Made by a program: the position numbers and the translations under genes. From the NCBI RefSeq assembly GCF_036250675.1, contig NZ_CP109592.1, positions 2,790,001 to 2,854,000 on the forward strand: a DNA stretch of 64,000 nt. The letters run 5' to 3'. Within the stretch, counting starts at the first letter, position 1; each line of letters begins with the position of its first letter. Positions 9,356 through 19,042 of the stretch are shown piece after piece. The stretch is from Streptomyces sp. NBC_01689. GTDB taxonomy: Bacteria; Actinomycetota; Actinomycetes; Streptomycetales; Streptomycetaceae. Under the pieces are notes generated by a model. That model had not been told where the DNA came from. It saw only the letters and a list, made by a program, of their open reading frames with translations, and did not search any database.

Positions 9356-11989
9356 TCAGAACTCCTCCGGTGTGCCGAGGCCGGTGAGGGCGCCGACCGG
9401 GTCGAGGTCGGGGGTGCCGCGCGGCCACCAGTCGTTCTGACCGGGTTCCGACTCGTAGGCGTACCAGAGACCGTCGTGGCCCAGGCGCAGTTGGGCGTGG
9501 CCGCGGGGGTGCGTGAGGCGGTTGCGCCAGGGACGGAACGCGGGGAGGTCGGCGGCGAGCAGCAGCGGACGGGCCCGGTCGAAGCGTCCCGCGGGCGGGT
9601 CCCAGGGCTCTTCGAGGACGCTCAGCCCCTCGATGCCGCCCTGCCGCCAGGCGGCGACCGCACGCGCGAGGTCGGCCGTGGTGCGGCCGGTGGCCGAGGC
9701 GAGCGAGGAGTAGAGGGCGCGGGTGGCCGCCGTGAGTCCGGAACCCGGGCGGGCCGCGGCGAGCCGGACCGCGTCCTGCCAGAGCGTCAGGTCCGCGACC
9801 GGGTCGCGGCCCGCGGTCAGCAGCGCGTGCGCGCGGGCCGCCGCGTCCGTGGCCAGCTGGTCCAGCGCGAACGGGTCGGGACCGCCCGGCGCTCCCGGGT
9901 AGGTCGGCGGCTGCTCGGGGTGCGCGGGCGCGGGCAGGGGTACCGGGAGGGGAGGCAGGCTCCGGCGGGCCAGGGCGTCCCGGGCCCGCACTCCGGGAAG
10001 CGGCGCCGGCTCCCGCTCCTGGGCGGCACGCGCGGCCCGGGCCGCGTTGCGCCGGGAGAGCCCGTCGAGCAGTTCCCGCTCGCCCCGGCCACGCAGCAGG
10101 AGCAGGACGAACGGGTCCTCGTCCAGCAGACGTGCCGTCTCGTAACAGAGCGCCGCCGCGTGTTTGCAGGGGTGTCCGTGGTCGGGGCAACTGCAGCGCG
10201 GTACGAGGTCGGCGGGGCCGGGGAGCAGGTCGACCCCGCAGTCGGCGAGCGAGCGGGGCATCTCCTTGTCGAGCAGCGCCGCGATGTGGCCGGGCCGCTC
10301 GGCGGCCGCGTCCAGGAAGCGGTCCCAGTCCTTGTCGTCCAGTGTCCGCAGGGCGACCTGGGCGCGGTAGGGACGCGGACGGCTGCCGTGCACGTACGCC
10401 AGCACCAGGCCCGGTGTGACGGTGACGGCGTCGACCCGCCCCTTGTCCGCGTAGGCCCGGCCCCGCGCCAGCCGCGCCGGGTCGAGCGCGCCCTCCTCCA
10501 GGGCGCTCACCCAGGCGTTCCCCCACCAGGTCCGCGCGAACGCCGCCGTGTCCGGACTCCGTGCCGGGAGCGCGGCGAACGTACGGCGCAGTTCTCCGTC
10601 GCGCGCCGACGACCCCATCGACCGCGGCAGCCGGGCCGCACTCCGCTCCCCCGGTCCGCCCGAGCCGTTCTCGGAGGGCGCCGGCGTCTCGGGGGGCTCC
10701 GTCGCCCCGGGGGCCGGGGTCGGCCCGGAGAGCGCGTGTGGGGTGCCGGTGCCGGCGGAGGGCTCGGTGCCGACGGGGGTGGCGGCGTCGGCGGGGGTGC
10801 GGGCGTCGGCAGGGGAGCCGGTGCCGGTCGGCGTTTCGGTGCTCGCGGGGGTCTCGGTGCCGGTCCCCGGGCGTCGGACGGTCCCCGTTCCCTGGATGGG
10901 TGTCCCGGCCGTCTCCCCCGCCTCGGCGGGCTCGGACCCTGCCGTGGTGGTGCGGGGCTCCTCCGAGGGCGCCGGCCGGTGGTCGCGTGCCGCCGTGCCG
11001 GAGTCGTCCCGGAGGGCGGCGGTACGTTCGCCCGGCGGCGGTGCGGTGCCGGGGCCGGGCCGTCGCGTCGTCCGGGGCCGGGGAGCGGTGTCGTCGGGCA
11101 GCGCGAAGGCTTCGGCGAGGAGATCCCGTACGTCCCGGGTCCGGGTGCCCGGAGCGTGGCCGCGCGGGGTCCGCCGGGCCGGGGAACCGGTCGGCGGTGT
11201 GCGGTCGGCGGAACGGCGCCGTGGCTCGGGCGCTCCGCCCTCGGCGTCCGTCCGGGCCTGCCGGGCTTCACCACGGGCGGCGCGCAGGGCCTTGCGGGCG
11301 ACGTCACCCGGGCGGGTGGCGCCCTGAGCCGTACCGGTACCACCCTGGTCCGCCGGTCCGTTCGCGTCCGCCGGTCCGTTGGCGTCCGCGGGGGTGGATG
11401 GGCGTGCCGCCGAAGCTTCCTCGGGCGTCGCTGACCACGGTGTCGGCCCGGAGGCACGTTCCGCGGCAGGCTTTGCACCGGCCCCGGCACCGGCACCGGG
11501 GCCTGCACCAGCACCAGGGACGCTCCCCCGCGCGGTGGCGCGACGCAGCGCCTGACGGGCCGCGTCGCCGGGCCTGCTGCCCGGAGGGACCGGGGCGACC
11601 GGGGCGACGGGGAGCACCGGAGGTGTCCCGGGCGGCGAGCCCGGCTCCCCCTCGGCCGTCAGGTCTCTCCCCTCGCGCTCCCGCGCGGCCCGCAGGGCAC
11701 GGCGGGCCGCGTCGGCGGGACGCGCGCCGTCGGTCGCGGGGCGGGACGTGCCGTCGGCACCCGCCTCTCCCGGTCCGGGCGACACGTCCGGAGCCGCCGG
11801 AACCTCCGCGCCCGCCGTCACGTCCGCCCCCGCGGGCGCATCCGGGGCCACCGGTGCGCCGGGCCCCGCGGGTACGCCGGGCCGCGCCGGTACGTCCGCC
11901 GCGCCCGGCGCGTCGGGGTTCCCCGTCGACCGGGGCCGTCCGTCCGGGCCGGTGGGCTCCGGCCGTCCCTCGTCCGTGGATGCGCTCAC
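9356..11989 (-). CDS. SWIM zinc-finger protein with long disordered, repeat-bearing N-terminus
   Basis: An 877-residue protein starting at a GTG with AGGAGG four bases upstream; GTGA overlaps the stop of the SNF2 gene. Residues 1-460 are Pro/Ala/Gly/Thr-rich and probably disordered. They carry four copies of a short Arg-rich helical motif close to RPGDAARxALRxA, near residues 90, 139, 226 and 283. From about 465 the sequence is folded. The SWIM finger CxC...CxH is C599, C601, C608, H610 (PRCSCPDHGHPCKHAAAL). SWIM proteins commonly pair with SNF2 ATPases in actinobacteria. DNA or protein binding is likely. The cellular role is not known to me. Confidence 0.85.
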   Translation of the reverse strand: MSASTDEGRPEPTGPDGRPRSTGNPDAPGAADVPARPGVPAGPGAPVAPDAPAGADVTAGAEVPAAPDVSPGPGEAGADGTSRPATDGARPADAARRALRAAREREGRDLTAEGEPGSPPGTPPVLPVAPVAPVPPGSRPGDAARQALRRATARGSVPGAGAGPGAGAGAGAKPAAERASGPTPWSATPEEASAARPSTPADANGPADANGPADQGGTGTAQGATRPGDVARKALRAARGEARQARTDAEGGAPEPRRRSADRTPPTGSPARRTPRGHAPGTRTRDVRDLLAEAFALPDDTAPRPRTTRRPGPGTAPPPGERTAALRDDSGTAARDHRPAPSEEPRTTTAGSEPAEAGETAGTPIQGTGTVRRPGTGTETPASTETPTGTGSPADARTPADAATPVGTEPSAGTGTPHALSGPTPAPGATEPPETPAPSENGSGGPGERSAARLPRSMGSSARDGELRRTFAALPARSPDTAAFARTWWGNAWVSALEEGALDPARLARGRAYADKGRVDAVTVTPGLVLAYVHGSRPRPYRAQVALRTLDDKDWDRFLDAAAERPGHIAALLDKEMPRSLADCGVDLLPGPADLVPRCSCPDHGHPCKHAAALCYETARLLDEDPFVLLLLRGRGERELLDGLSRRNAARAARAAQEREPAPLPGVRARDALARRSLPPLPVPLPAPAHPEQPPTYPGAPGGPDPFALDQLATDAAARAHALLTAGRDPVADLTLWQDAVRLAAARPGSGLTAATRALYSSLASATGRTTADLARAVAAWRQGGIEGLSVLEEPWDPPAGRFDRARPLLLAADLPAFRPWRNRLTHPRGHAQLRLGHDGLWYAYESEPGQNDWWPRGTPDLDPVGALTGLGTPEEF

Positions 11990-14900
11990 CCGGTCCTCCT
12001 GAGTGAGACCAGGTCCGACAGTTCGCGGTCGGTCAGCTCGGTCAGGGAGGCCTCTCCGGAGCCTAGGATCGCGTCGGCCAGCGCCCGCTTCGCTTCGAGC
12101 ATCTCGGCGATGCGGTCCTCCACCGTGCCCTCGGTGATGAGGCGGTGGACCTGGACGGGCTGGGTCTGCCCGATGCGGTAGGCGCGGTCGGTGGCCTGTT
12201 CCTCGACCGCCGGGTTCCACCAGCGGTCGAAGTGGACGACATGACCGGCGCGGGTGAGGTTCAGACCGGTGCCCGCCGCCTTGAGGGAGAGCACCAGGAC
12301 CGGGGTGGCACCGCTCTGGAAGCGGTCCACCATGCGTTCGCGTTCGGCGACCGGGGTGCCCCCGTGCAGCAGCTCCACCGGGACGGCGCGTGCGGCGAGG
12401 TGCGCGGTGATCAGGCGGGCCATCCCCACGTACTGGGTGAAGACCAGCGCCGAGCCGTCCTCCGCGAGCAGGGTGTCCAGCAGTTCGTCGAGCAGGGCCA
12501 GTTTCCCGGAGCGGGTGGCGGGCCCCTGGGCGGCGGTCCGCGCGTCCTCCTTCAGGAACAGCGCCGGGTGGTTGCACACCTGCTTGAGGGAGGTCAGCAG
12601 TTTGAGGACGAGGCCGCGCCGGGCGATGCCCTCGGCGGTCTCGATCGCGAGCATCGACTCACGGACCACCGCCTCGTAGAGGGAAGCCTGTTCCCGCGTC
12701 AGCGGCACCGGGTGGTCCGTCTCCGTCTTGGGCGGGAGCTCGGGGACGATCCCGGGGTCGGACTTCTTGCGGCGCAGCAGGAACGGGCGGATCAGCCGGG
12801 CCAGACGGGCCACCGCCTCCTCGTCCTCGCCGTTCTCCACGGCGCGTGCGTGGCGGGCCCGGAACGACTTCAGGGGGCCGAGCAGGCCGGGGGTCGTCCA
12901 GTCCAGCAGGGCCCACAGTTCGGAGAGGTTGTTCTCCACGGGGGTGCCGGTCAGGGCGACGCGCGCGGGGGACGGGATGGTGCGCAGGGCCTTCGCCGTC
13001 GCCGAGTAGGGGTTCTTGACGTGCTGCGCCTCGTCCGCCACGACCATGCCCCAGGCCTGCTGGGCGAGCCGGGCGGCGGCCGAGCGCATCGTGCCGTAGG
13101 TGGTGAGCACGAAGCCTCCGTCGAGGCCGTCGAGGGTGCGGTCGGGTCCGTGGAAGCGGCGGACGGGGACCCCGGGGGCGAAGCGGGTGATCTCCCGCTG
13201 CCAGTTGCCCAGCAGCGAGGCCGGGCAGACGACCAGGGTCGGTTCGGCGTGGGCCCGGCGCAGGTGCAGGGCGATCACGGTGATGGTCTTGCCCAGGCCC
13301 ATGTCGTCGGCGAGGCAGCCGCCGAGGCCGAGCGAGGTCATGAGGTCCAGCCAGGCGAGGCCCCTGAGCTGGTAGTCCCGCAGGCGGGCCTGGAGGCCCG
13401 GTGGCGGCTCCACGGGGGTGACGCCGGCCGTGAGGCGGTCGCGCAGGGCCGCGAGCGCGCCGACCGGCACGGCCTCGACCGTCTCGCCGTCGACCTCCGC
13501 GGTGCCGGCGAGGGCCACGGCGAGGGCGTCGACCGGATCCAGCAGGCCCAGTTCGCGCTTGCGCGCCTTGCGCACGAGGGCCGGGTCGACCAGCACCCAC
13601 TGGTCACGCAGCCGCACGACCGGGCGGTGGGCCTCGGCGAGCGCGTCCATCTCGGCCTCGGTGAGCGGGTCTCCGCCCAGCGCCAGCTGCCAGCGGAACT
13701 GGAGGAGTTCCTCGCTCTCGAAGAAACCCGTGCCGTCCGTGGCCGACCCGGGCGCGGAGCGCACCACGGCGGTCGCGCCGAGGTCGTGGGCGAGGTCCCT
13801 GGGCCAGTGCACGGCGACGCCGGCGGCGCCGAGGCGGGTCGCCGCGACGCCGAGCAGGTCGGAGAGCTCCTCCTCGAAGAGCGCGAGGACGTCGGGCACG
13901 TCCTGTTCCGAGAGGCGGTCCAGGGGTGGCCAGACGCGGGCGGCGCGGCGTACGGCGAGTGCCGCGTCGACCCGGGCACGGGGACCGAAGGCCGCGTCCG
14001 CCTCACCCGCCCACAGCGCCGCCGCGTCGACGACGAGGGTGGGGTCGGCGAGGCTGTGCACCTGGACGACGGCGGCGCCCGCGCGGCGCGCTCCCTCGCC
14101 GTCGTCGAAGAGCTGGTACGCGGAGAGGTCGAGGCGGAGCGAGATCCGTACGCCCGCGTCCATGCCCGCGGCGACCTCGGCGGCCCAGTCGTTGGCCGCC
14201 GGCAGCCGCTGCGGTGCGCGGGCCGCGAAGGGCTTCCCCGAGGTGTGGGGCGCGGCGGGGGTGCGCGGCAGGGTGTCGGCGACCGCGTCGAGGAAGGCGC
14301 GCATCAGCGCCTCCGGTTCGGGCAGCCGCAGGGGGCCCTTGCCCGGGAGGGGGACGGCGTGCCCCTCGTACGGAAGGGCGGCGGCCACCGCGCGCAGGTG
14401 CGCGACGTCGTCCGGGTCCAGCGGGCCCGCGCGCCACGCGTCGAGGCCCTCGGGGGTCAGGCCGGGCAGCAGACGGCCCCGCGCGACGAGCCGCAGCGCG
14501 TGCAGGGCGGCCGCGCCCCAGCAGGCCGTGGCGGGGTGCGCGGCACGGTCGCGGCGGGCTCCGGCGAGCAGCGGCAGGGCCTCGGCGATCGGCAGGGTGA
14601 GCGCGGGGACGGTGGCCCGGCGGACGCCCGCGCCGTGCGGTCGTACCACGGTGAGCCGGGTCGGTTCGGCGGTCGCCCCGCCCGCGCCGTCGGCCGGGGA
14701 CACGGAGGGCCCGCCGCCCGGGAAGGCCGGTGGTCCCGGGTCCGGGAAGGCCGGCACCCCGGCGTCCAGGGGTTCCGCATCCAGAGGTTCCGCGTCCAGG
14801 GCTTCGGCGTCCCGGAGTCCCGCGGGCGGCGCTCCGGCGTCCGGAGCCGCCGGTCGTCCGCCGTCCGGAAGGGGCACCGGTCCTCCGTCCGGGTCCCAGA

Positions 14901-14997
14901 AGGCGATCCGTCCGTCACGCGGCAGGGGCGCGGGCAGGAACACGGCGGCGAGCCGCACGGGGACGGCCACGCCGGTGCTCGGGGCTGTCTCGCCCAT
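11986..14997 (-). CDS. SNF2-family ATPase (helicase-like)
   Basis: A protein of about 1003 residues. I prefer the ATG at 14997, since GGAGGTGA lies eight bases upstream; a GTG at 15009 is the alternative. The N-terminal half matches the SNF2-associated domain of bacterial homologues. It has a low-complexity insertion containing repeated LDAEP units. The motor follows: Walker A DDMGLGKTIT near residue 567, DEAQH near 654, ALTGTPVENNL, then the second RecA lobe with LLHGGTPVAERERMVDRF, AAGTGLNLTRA and the arginine-finger region DRAYRIGQTQPVQVHRL. It is an ATP-driven DNA translocase related to RapA/Snf2. Its stop overlaps the SWIM gene start, so the two are probably translationally coupled and act together. 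Confidence 0.92.
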   Translation of the reverse strand: MGETAPSTGVAVPVRLAAVFLPAPLPRDGRIAFWDPDGGPVPLPDGGRPAAPDAGAPPAGLRDAEALDAEPLDAEPLDAGVPAFPDPGPPAFPGGGPSVSPADGAGGATAEPTRLTVVRPHGAGVRRATVPALTLPIAEALPLLAGARRDRAAHPATACWGAAALHALRLVARGRLLPGLTPEGLDAWRAGPLDPDDVAHLRAVAAALPYEGHAVPLPGKGPLRLPEPEALMRAFLDAVADTLPRTPAAPHTSGKPFAARAPQRLPAANDWAAEVAAGMDAGVRISLRLDLSAYQLFDDGEGARRAGAAVVQVHSLADPTLVVDAAALWAGEADAAFGPRARVDAALAVRRAARVWPPLDRLSEQDVPDVLALFEEELSDLLGVAATRLGAAGVAVHWPRDLAHDLGATAVVRSAPGSATDGTGFFESEELLQFRWQLALGGDPLTEAEMDALAEAHRPVVRLRDQWVLVDPALVRKARKRELGLLDPVDALAVALAGTAEVDGETVEAVPVGALAALRDRLTAGVTPVEPPPGLQARLRDYQLRGLAWLDLMTSLGLGGCLADDMGLGKTITVIALHLRRAHAEPTLVVCPASLLGNWQREITRFAPGVPVRRFHGPDRTLDGLDGGFVLTTYGTMRSAAARLAQQAWGMVVADEAQHVKNPYSATAKALRTIPSPARVALTGTPVENNLSELWALLDWTTPGLLGPLKSFRARHARAVENGEDEEAVARLARLIRPFLLRRKKSDPGIVPELPPKTETDHPVPLTREQASLYEAVVRESMLAIETAEGIARRGLVLKLLTSLKQVCNHPALFLKEDARTAAQGPATRSGKLALLDELLDTLLAEDGSALVFTQYVGMARLITAHLAARAVPVELLHGGTPVAERERMVDRFQSGATPVLVLSLKAAGTGLNLTRAGHVVHFDRWWNPAVEEQATDRAYRIGQTQPVQVHRLITEGTVEDRIAEMLEAKRALADAILGSGEASLTELTDRELSDLVSLRRTG

Positions 14998-15094
14998 ACG
15001 TCCGGTCACCTCCCGCCCCTCGGTCGAATCGGTTGTCCTCGACTCTACGGGCGGGGTCCGACAACGGGTCCCGGCGACGGCCGCGGACCGCTCG

Positions 15095-15676
15095 TCACGG
15101 GACCGTGCGCGAGACGACGTACACCATGGGGAACGTCGGGTTGTCCAGGTTGACCACGACGTCCTGGGTGGGCGCCGGGTCCTTCTGTTTACGCGTGAAG
15201 CCCCACCACTGGCCCGGGACCGAGAACTTCCACCCGGTGATCTTCTGGTCGCGGGCGCCGATGGTGATGTGGTCCTTCGTCAGCGACTGCCGGTCGGCTC
15301 CGAGACTGGCGAGGAAGGTGTCCAGACCCGCGTTGGTCAGCTGGAACTGCGCGTAGAGGCGGCTGGTCTTCCAGTTGTTCGTCTCGTAGAACGCGACCTT
15401 GGCGGCCGGGTGGGGGATCTCCACCTGGTAGAGGCGGCGCTGCACCTTGGACGGCCAGCCCGCCGTGAGGCCCGTCGCCGAGTACTTCTCCTCCTTCTGC
15501 TTTCCGCTGTCGCGGCTCTGGTTGGCGGAGATCACCAGGTAGCCGGCCGGGACACCGATCAGGAGCACGATGATCAGCAGGGTCAGGGCCCGGCGGCGGA
15601 ACTTGCGGCGCGGGTCCTCCGGCGGCCGTCGCGGCTCGTCCGGCGGCGCCGCCTGGCGCGGCAGCGAGGCGGTCAC
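15095..15676 (-). CDS. Single-pass membrane protein of unknown function
   Basis: A 193-residue protein with a basic, proline-rich cytoplasmic N-terminus (1-28), one transmembrane helix at about residues 29-50 (RALTLLIIVLLIGVPAGYLVI) and an extracellular domain of about 140 residues. The GTG start overlaps the stop of the sugar kinase gene by four bases, so the two are co-transcribed. No family is recognised. The outside domain is rich in aromatic residues (WKTSRLYAQFQL, GWKFSVPGQWWGF) and has no cysteine. Function unknown. Confidence 0.8.
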   Translation of the reverse strand: MTASLPRQAAPPDEPRRPPEDPRRKFRRRALTLLIIVLLIGVPAGYLVISANQSRDSGKQKEEKYSATGLTAGWPSKVQRRLYQVEIPHPAAKVAFYETNNWKTSRLYAQFQLTNAGLDTFLASLGADRQSLTKDHITIGARDQKITGWKFSVPGQWWGFTRKQKDPAPTQDVVVNLDNPTFPMVYVVSRTVP

Positions 15677-16818
15677 GGCGTGCCCTGGGTCGTACGACGG
15701 GACTCGGTGTAGCGCTCGTACCGCTCGTAGCGCTCGACCCGGCGGCGCTTGGCGCGGCGGAAGCGGCGGGCGACGAGGCGCGCGAGGTCGGCGGCCCCGA
15801 CCATGCCGGCCTCGGGGCCGAGCTGGGCGCGGGCGATACGGGCCTCGGGGCGGTAGCCGCGGCCGGTGAGGTGGCGGCGGAAGGCGTCACGGGCCGGGCC
15901 GATGAGAAGGTCGTCGGCCGCGCTGACGCCGCCGCCGATGACGAAGCAGGACGGGTCGAGTGCGGCCGCCAGGTTGGCGATGCCGACGCCGAGCCACTGG
16001 CCGATGTCCTGGAGCAGCTCGATGCACATGGCGTCGCCCTCACGGGCCAGCTCGGTGATCATCGGGCCGGTGATGTCGGCGATGTTGCCCTTGACGTGCT
16101 CGATGATCCCGTACGCGACCGGGGAGTCGGCGGCGGCGAGTTCGCGGGCCTCGCGGACCAGCGCGTTGCCGGAGCTGTACTGCTCCCAGCAGCCGCGGTT
16201 GCCGCACGCGCAGCGGTGGCCGCCGGGAACCACCTGCATGTGACCGAACTCTCCCGCGACGCCGAACCTGCCGCGCCTGACCTGACCGTCCTCCAGGAGC
16301 GCGCCGCCGATGCCGGTACCGAGCGTGATCATGACGAGGTTGTCCTCGCCGCGGCCCGCGCCGAAGCGCCATTCCGCCCAGGCGGCGGTGTTGGCGTCGT
16401 TGTCGACCAGCACCGGCACGGCGAGACGGCCGGCGAGGCGGTCGCGCAGGGGTTCGTTGCGCCAGGAGAGGTGGGGGGCGAAGAGGATGCGGTTGCGCTC
16501 CGCGTCGACCCAGCCCGCCGCGCCGATGCCGACCGCGTGCACGTCGTGCCGGTCGGAGAGGTCCAGGACCAGCTCCATGATGGTGTCCTCGACCACCTTG
16601 GGGCTCTTGGACTTGTCCGGCGTCTCGGCGCGGAGCTTCTCCAGGATGTTGCCGTCGGCGTCCACGACGCCCGCCATCACCTTCGTACCGCCGATGTCGA
16701 TACCGACGGTGGGGACGCGGGGCGCCGTCAGGTGGGAACGGCGCTCGCGCGTCCCGACGGTCCGCAGGACGGTGGCCCGCGCGGAGCCGCGGTGTGCGAG
16801 GTCGCGGTAGGTGCTCAT
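15673..16818 (-). CDS. ROK-family sugar kinase (glucokinase-like)
   Basis: A 381-residue ATP-dependent sugar kinase. It has the phosphate-binding motif VGIDIGGTKVMAGVVD, the catalytic aspartate in VLVDNDANTAAWAEWRFG, the GTGIGGALL ATP motif and the ROK zinc-binding segment GHRCACGNRGCWEQYSSG. It is longer than the usual 310-320 residues. There are about 36 extra residues at the N-terminus and a basic tail at the C-terminus (RRFRRAKRRRVERYERYERY). The housekeeping glucokinase of streptomycetes is shorter, so this is probably a second kinase tied to the sugar transporter to its right. Substrate unproven. Confidence 0.88.
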   Translation of the reverse strand: MSTYRDLAHRGSARATVLRTVGTRERRSHLTAPRVPTVGIDIGGTKVMAGVVDADGNILEKLRAETPDKSKSPKVVEDTIMELVLDLSDRHDVHAVGIGAAGWVDAERNRILFAPHLSWRNEPLRDRLAGRLAVPVLVDNDANTAAWAEWRFGAGRGEDNLVMITLGTGIGGALLEDGQVRRGRFGVAGEFGHMQVVPGGHRCACGNRGCWEQYSSGNALVREARELAAADSPVAYGIIEHVKGNIADITGPMITELAREGDAMCIELLQDIGQWLGVGIANLAAALDPSCFVIGGGVSAADDLLIGPARDAFRRHLTGRGYRPEARIARAQLGPEAGMVGAADLARLVARRFRRAKRRRVERYERYERYTESRRTTQGTP

Positions 16819-17162
16819 CGCGCCGATTCTGCCTCACGCCGCCGGGGTTCGCTTCGCCGGGGAGGTTTGGCGGGAGCGGGGTGGGGGTGACGTGCGGTTA
16901 CTTGTGGTGATGGGGGGTTACGGGGGGTGACGCGTCCGGTGCCGCGGCCCCGGACGGTGGGCCATGTGGAGGCGAGACCCGCCGGGGGTGTCACCGTGCG
17001 GGTCAGCCGTGGCCGGGCGCGCAGTTCCCCGCGCCCCCAGGGGGTGACCTGCGGCCCCGTCACAGAGTCGGGCCCGCGAGCCGTACGTCAGCCGGTCCTC
17101 GGCACCGTGCCACGGCGGACCGGGCCCGCGGCCGGCCCGGTGTCGGGGCCGGCCGGGGTGGG
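16819..17162. other. 344-bp intergenic region with a dispersed-type Streptomyces repeat
   Basis: No gene is seen. G-rich sequence near 16880-16930 repeats GGTTAC and GGGGTGA. The segment at 17017-17038, containing GCGCAGTTCCCCGCGCCCC, matches a phrase I know to recur between genes in many Streptomyces genomes. A weaker relative is at 41233-41258. The region should also contain the end of the transporter operon and the promoter of the kinase gene, but neither is obvious. Confidence 0.45.
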
Positions 17163-17981
17163 CTACGGCGTGCGTTCCAGTTCGTGGCGGAGGTCGTCGA
17201 GTTCGCTGCCGCCCGCCATCTGGCGGGTGAGCTCGTCGAGGGTGATCTCCTCGCGGGTGTGGCTGCCGAACATCGCACCGCGCTTGAGGAGGACGAAGCG
17301 GTCGCCCACCAGGTAGGCGTGGTGCGGGTTGTGGGTGATCAGGACGACACCCAGACCGGCGTCCCGCGCGGCGGCGACGTACTTGAGGACGACGCCGGAC
17401 TGCTTCACACCGAGCGCGGCGGTGGGCTCGTCCAGGACGAGGACCTTCGCACCGAAGTACACGGCGCGGGCGATCGCCACACACTGGCGCTCACCACCGG
17501 ACAGCGTGCCGATGGGCTGGTCCACGTCGCGCAGGTCGATGCCCATGCGCAGCAGTTCCGCGTGGGTGGTCCTGCGCATGAAGTCCACGTCCATGCGCTT
17601 GAAGGGCCCCGTGCCCTTCGACGGCTCGGAGCCGAGGAAGAAGTTCCGCCACACCGGCATCAGCGGGACGACGGCGAGGTCCTGGTAGACCGTGGCGATC
17701 CCGCGGTCGAGCGCCTCGCGCGGGGACGACAGCCGGGTGTCCTCGCCCTCGATGCGCAGCGTGCCCGCGTCGTGCTGGTGCAGCCCGGCGATGATCTTGA
17801 TCAGAGTGGACTTGCCGGCGCCGTTGTCCCCGAGCACGCAGGAGATCTCCCCCGCGTGCACCACCAGCGAGACGCCTTCGAGAGCGCGGATGTTGCCGTA
17901 GTACTTACTGACGTCGTCGAGCTCGACGAGCGGCGTGCCCTCCGTGGGTGCCGCTTCCGTCTTCTCCGTGTCCGTCGTCAT
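17163..17981 (-). CDS. Sugar ABC transporter ATP-binding protein
   Basis: A 272-residue single-domain ATPase of the ribose/xylose/inositol class. Walker [10 protein letters not shown] is at residues 51-59, the signature LSGGE at 160-164 and Walker B is [10 protein letters not shown]. It energises import through the permease whose gene overlaps it by four bases (ATGA at 17978-17981). A second ATPase half, as in RbsA, is absent; one-domain versions such as FrcA are common for fructose and inositol systems. It is the last gene of the operon: binding protein, binding protein, permease, ATPase. Confidence 0.92.
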   Translation of the reverse strand: MTTDTEKTEAAPTEGTPLVELDDVSKYYGNIRALEGVSLVVHAGEISCVLGDNGAGKSTLIKIIAGLHQHDAGTLRIEGEDTRLSSPREALDRGIATVYQDLAVVPLMPVWRNFFLGSEPSKGTGPFKRMDVDFMRRTTHAELLRMGIDLRDVDQPIGTLSGGERQCVAIARAVYFGAKVLVLDEPTAALGVKQSGVVLKYVAAARDAGLGVVLITHNPHHAYLVGDRFVLLKRGAMFGSHTREEITLDELTRQMAGGSELDDLRHELERTP

Positions 17982-19042
17982 TTGGTCACCTCCGCGCGCT
18001 TGCGGACCCAGTGGTTGAGCAGGGTCGCGAGGAGCAGCATCACTCCGAGGAAGAACTTGAACCAGTCCGGGTTCCATTCGGCGAACACGATGCCCTTGCT
18101 CACCATGCCGAAGATCAGCGCGCCGACCGCCGCGCCGACCGCGGAGCCGTAGCCGCCGGTGATCAGACAGCCGCCGATGACCGCCGCGATGATGTAGATC
18201 AGCTCGTTGCCGACGCCCTCGCCGGACTGCACGACGTCGAACGAGAACAGCAGGTGCTGGCCCGAGATCCAGGCGCCGAAGGCGACGCCCATGTAGAGGC
18301 CGATCTTGGTCTTGTTGACCGGGACGCCGACCGCGCGGGCGGCCATCTCACCGCCGCCGACGGCGTAGATCCAGTTGCCGACACGGGTGCGCAGCAGGAT
18401 CCAGGTGGCCACGACGACCAGGGCGAGCCACCACAGGATGGTGATCTTGAAGTCGACTCCGCCGATCGTGAACGTCGAGGCGAAGACGTCCTTGGCGGAG
18501 GAGAAGCCCTGCATGTCCGCGATCGACTTGGTGGAGACCGTGCCGCTGATCAGCTTGGTGAAGCCGAGGTTCATACCGGTCAGCATCAGGAAGGTGCCGA
18601 GCGTGATGATGAAGCTGGGCGGGTCGGTGCGGGTCAGCATGACGCCGTTGAACACGCCGATCCCGAGCGTGACGACCAGCGAGACGAGGACGCCGACCCA
18701 GACGTTCGCCGTCAGCTGGTAGCTGAGCATCGAGGAGATCAGCGCGGAGCTGGTCACCATGACGCCCGCGGAGAGGTCGAACTCGCCGCCGATCATCAGC
18801 AGCGCGACCGGTACCGCCATGATGCCGATGGTCGAGGAGGCGTACAGGACCGTGCTGAGGCTGGCGGCCCGTACGAAGCTGTCCGCGAAGATCGCGAAGA
18901 AGAGGAAGACCGCGACGGCGCCGACCACGGAGCCCAGTTCCGGGCGGCCCATGAGCTTGCGCAGCGGTGAGGTCTTGACGAGGCGCTCGTCGTCGGCCTT
19001 GGTGCCGGGCGACGGCGCGGGTGCAGGTGCGGTAGCGGTCAT
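17978..19042 (-). CDS. Sugar ABC transporter permease (RbsC-like)
   Basis: A 354-residue membrane protein with a Pro/Ala-rich cytoplasmic N-terminus and about nine or ten hydrophobic segments. Family features are [37 protein letters not shown] and the EAA-like [25 protein letters not shown]. Both ends overlap neighbouring genes by ATGA. It forms the translocation channel for a monosaccharide or cyclitol. Confidence 0.92.
   Translation of the reverse strand: MTATAPAPAPSPGTKADDERLVKTSPLRKLMGRPELGSVVGAVAVFLFFAIFADSFVRAASLSTVLYASSTIGIMAVPVALLMIGGEFDLSAGVMVTSSALISSMLSYQLTANVWVGVLVSLVVTLGIGVFNGVMLTRTDPPSFIITLGTFLMLTGMNLGFTKLISGTVSTKSIADMQGFSSAKDVFASTFTIGGVDFKITILWWLALVVVATWILLRTRVGNWIYAVGGGEMAARAVGVPVNKTKIGLYMGVAFGAWISGQHLLFSFDVVQSGEGVGNELIYIIAAVIGGCLITGGYGSAVGAAVGALIFGMVSKGIVFAEWNPDWFKFFLGVMLLLATLLNHWVRKRAEVTK

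Noticed and set aside
12145..15153. 1002-codon open frame antisense to the SNF2 gene
   Set aside because: Mirror-image frame caused by high GC at third codon positions; composition is Gly/Arg-rich with no domain, while the opposite strand has all helicase motifs.
15673..16818. ROK protein as a transcriptional repressor
   Set aside because: There is no N-terminal helix-turn-helix, and the kinase aspartate and ATP motifs are intact.
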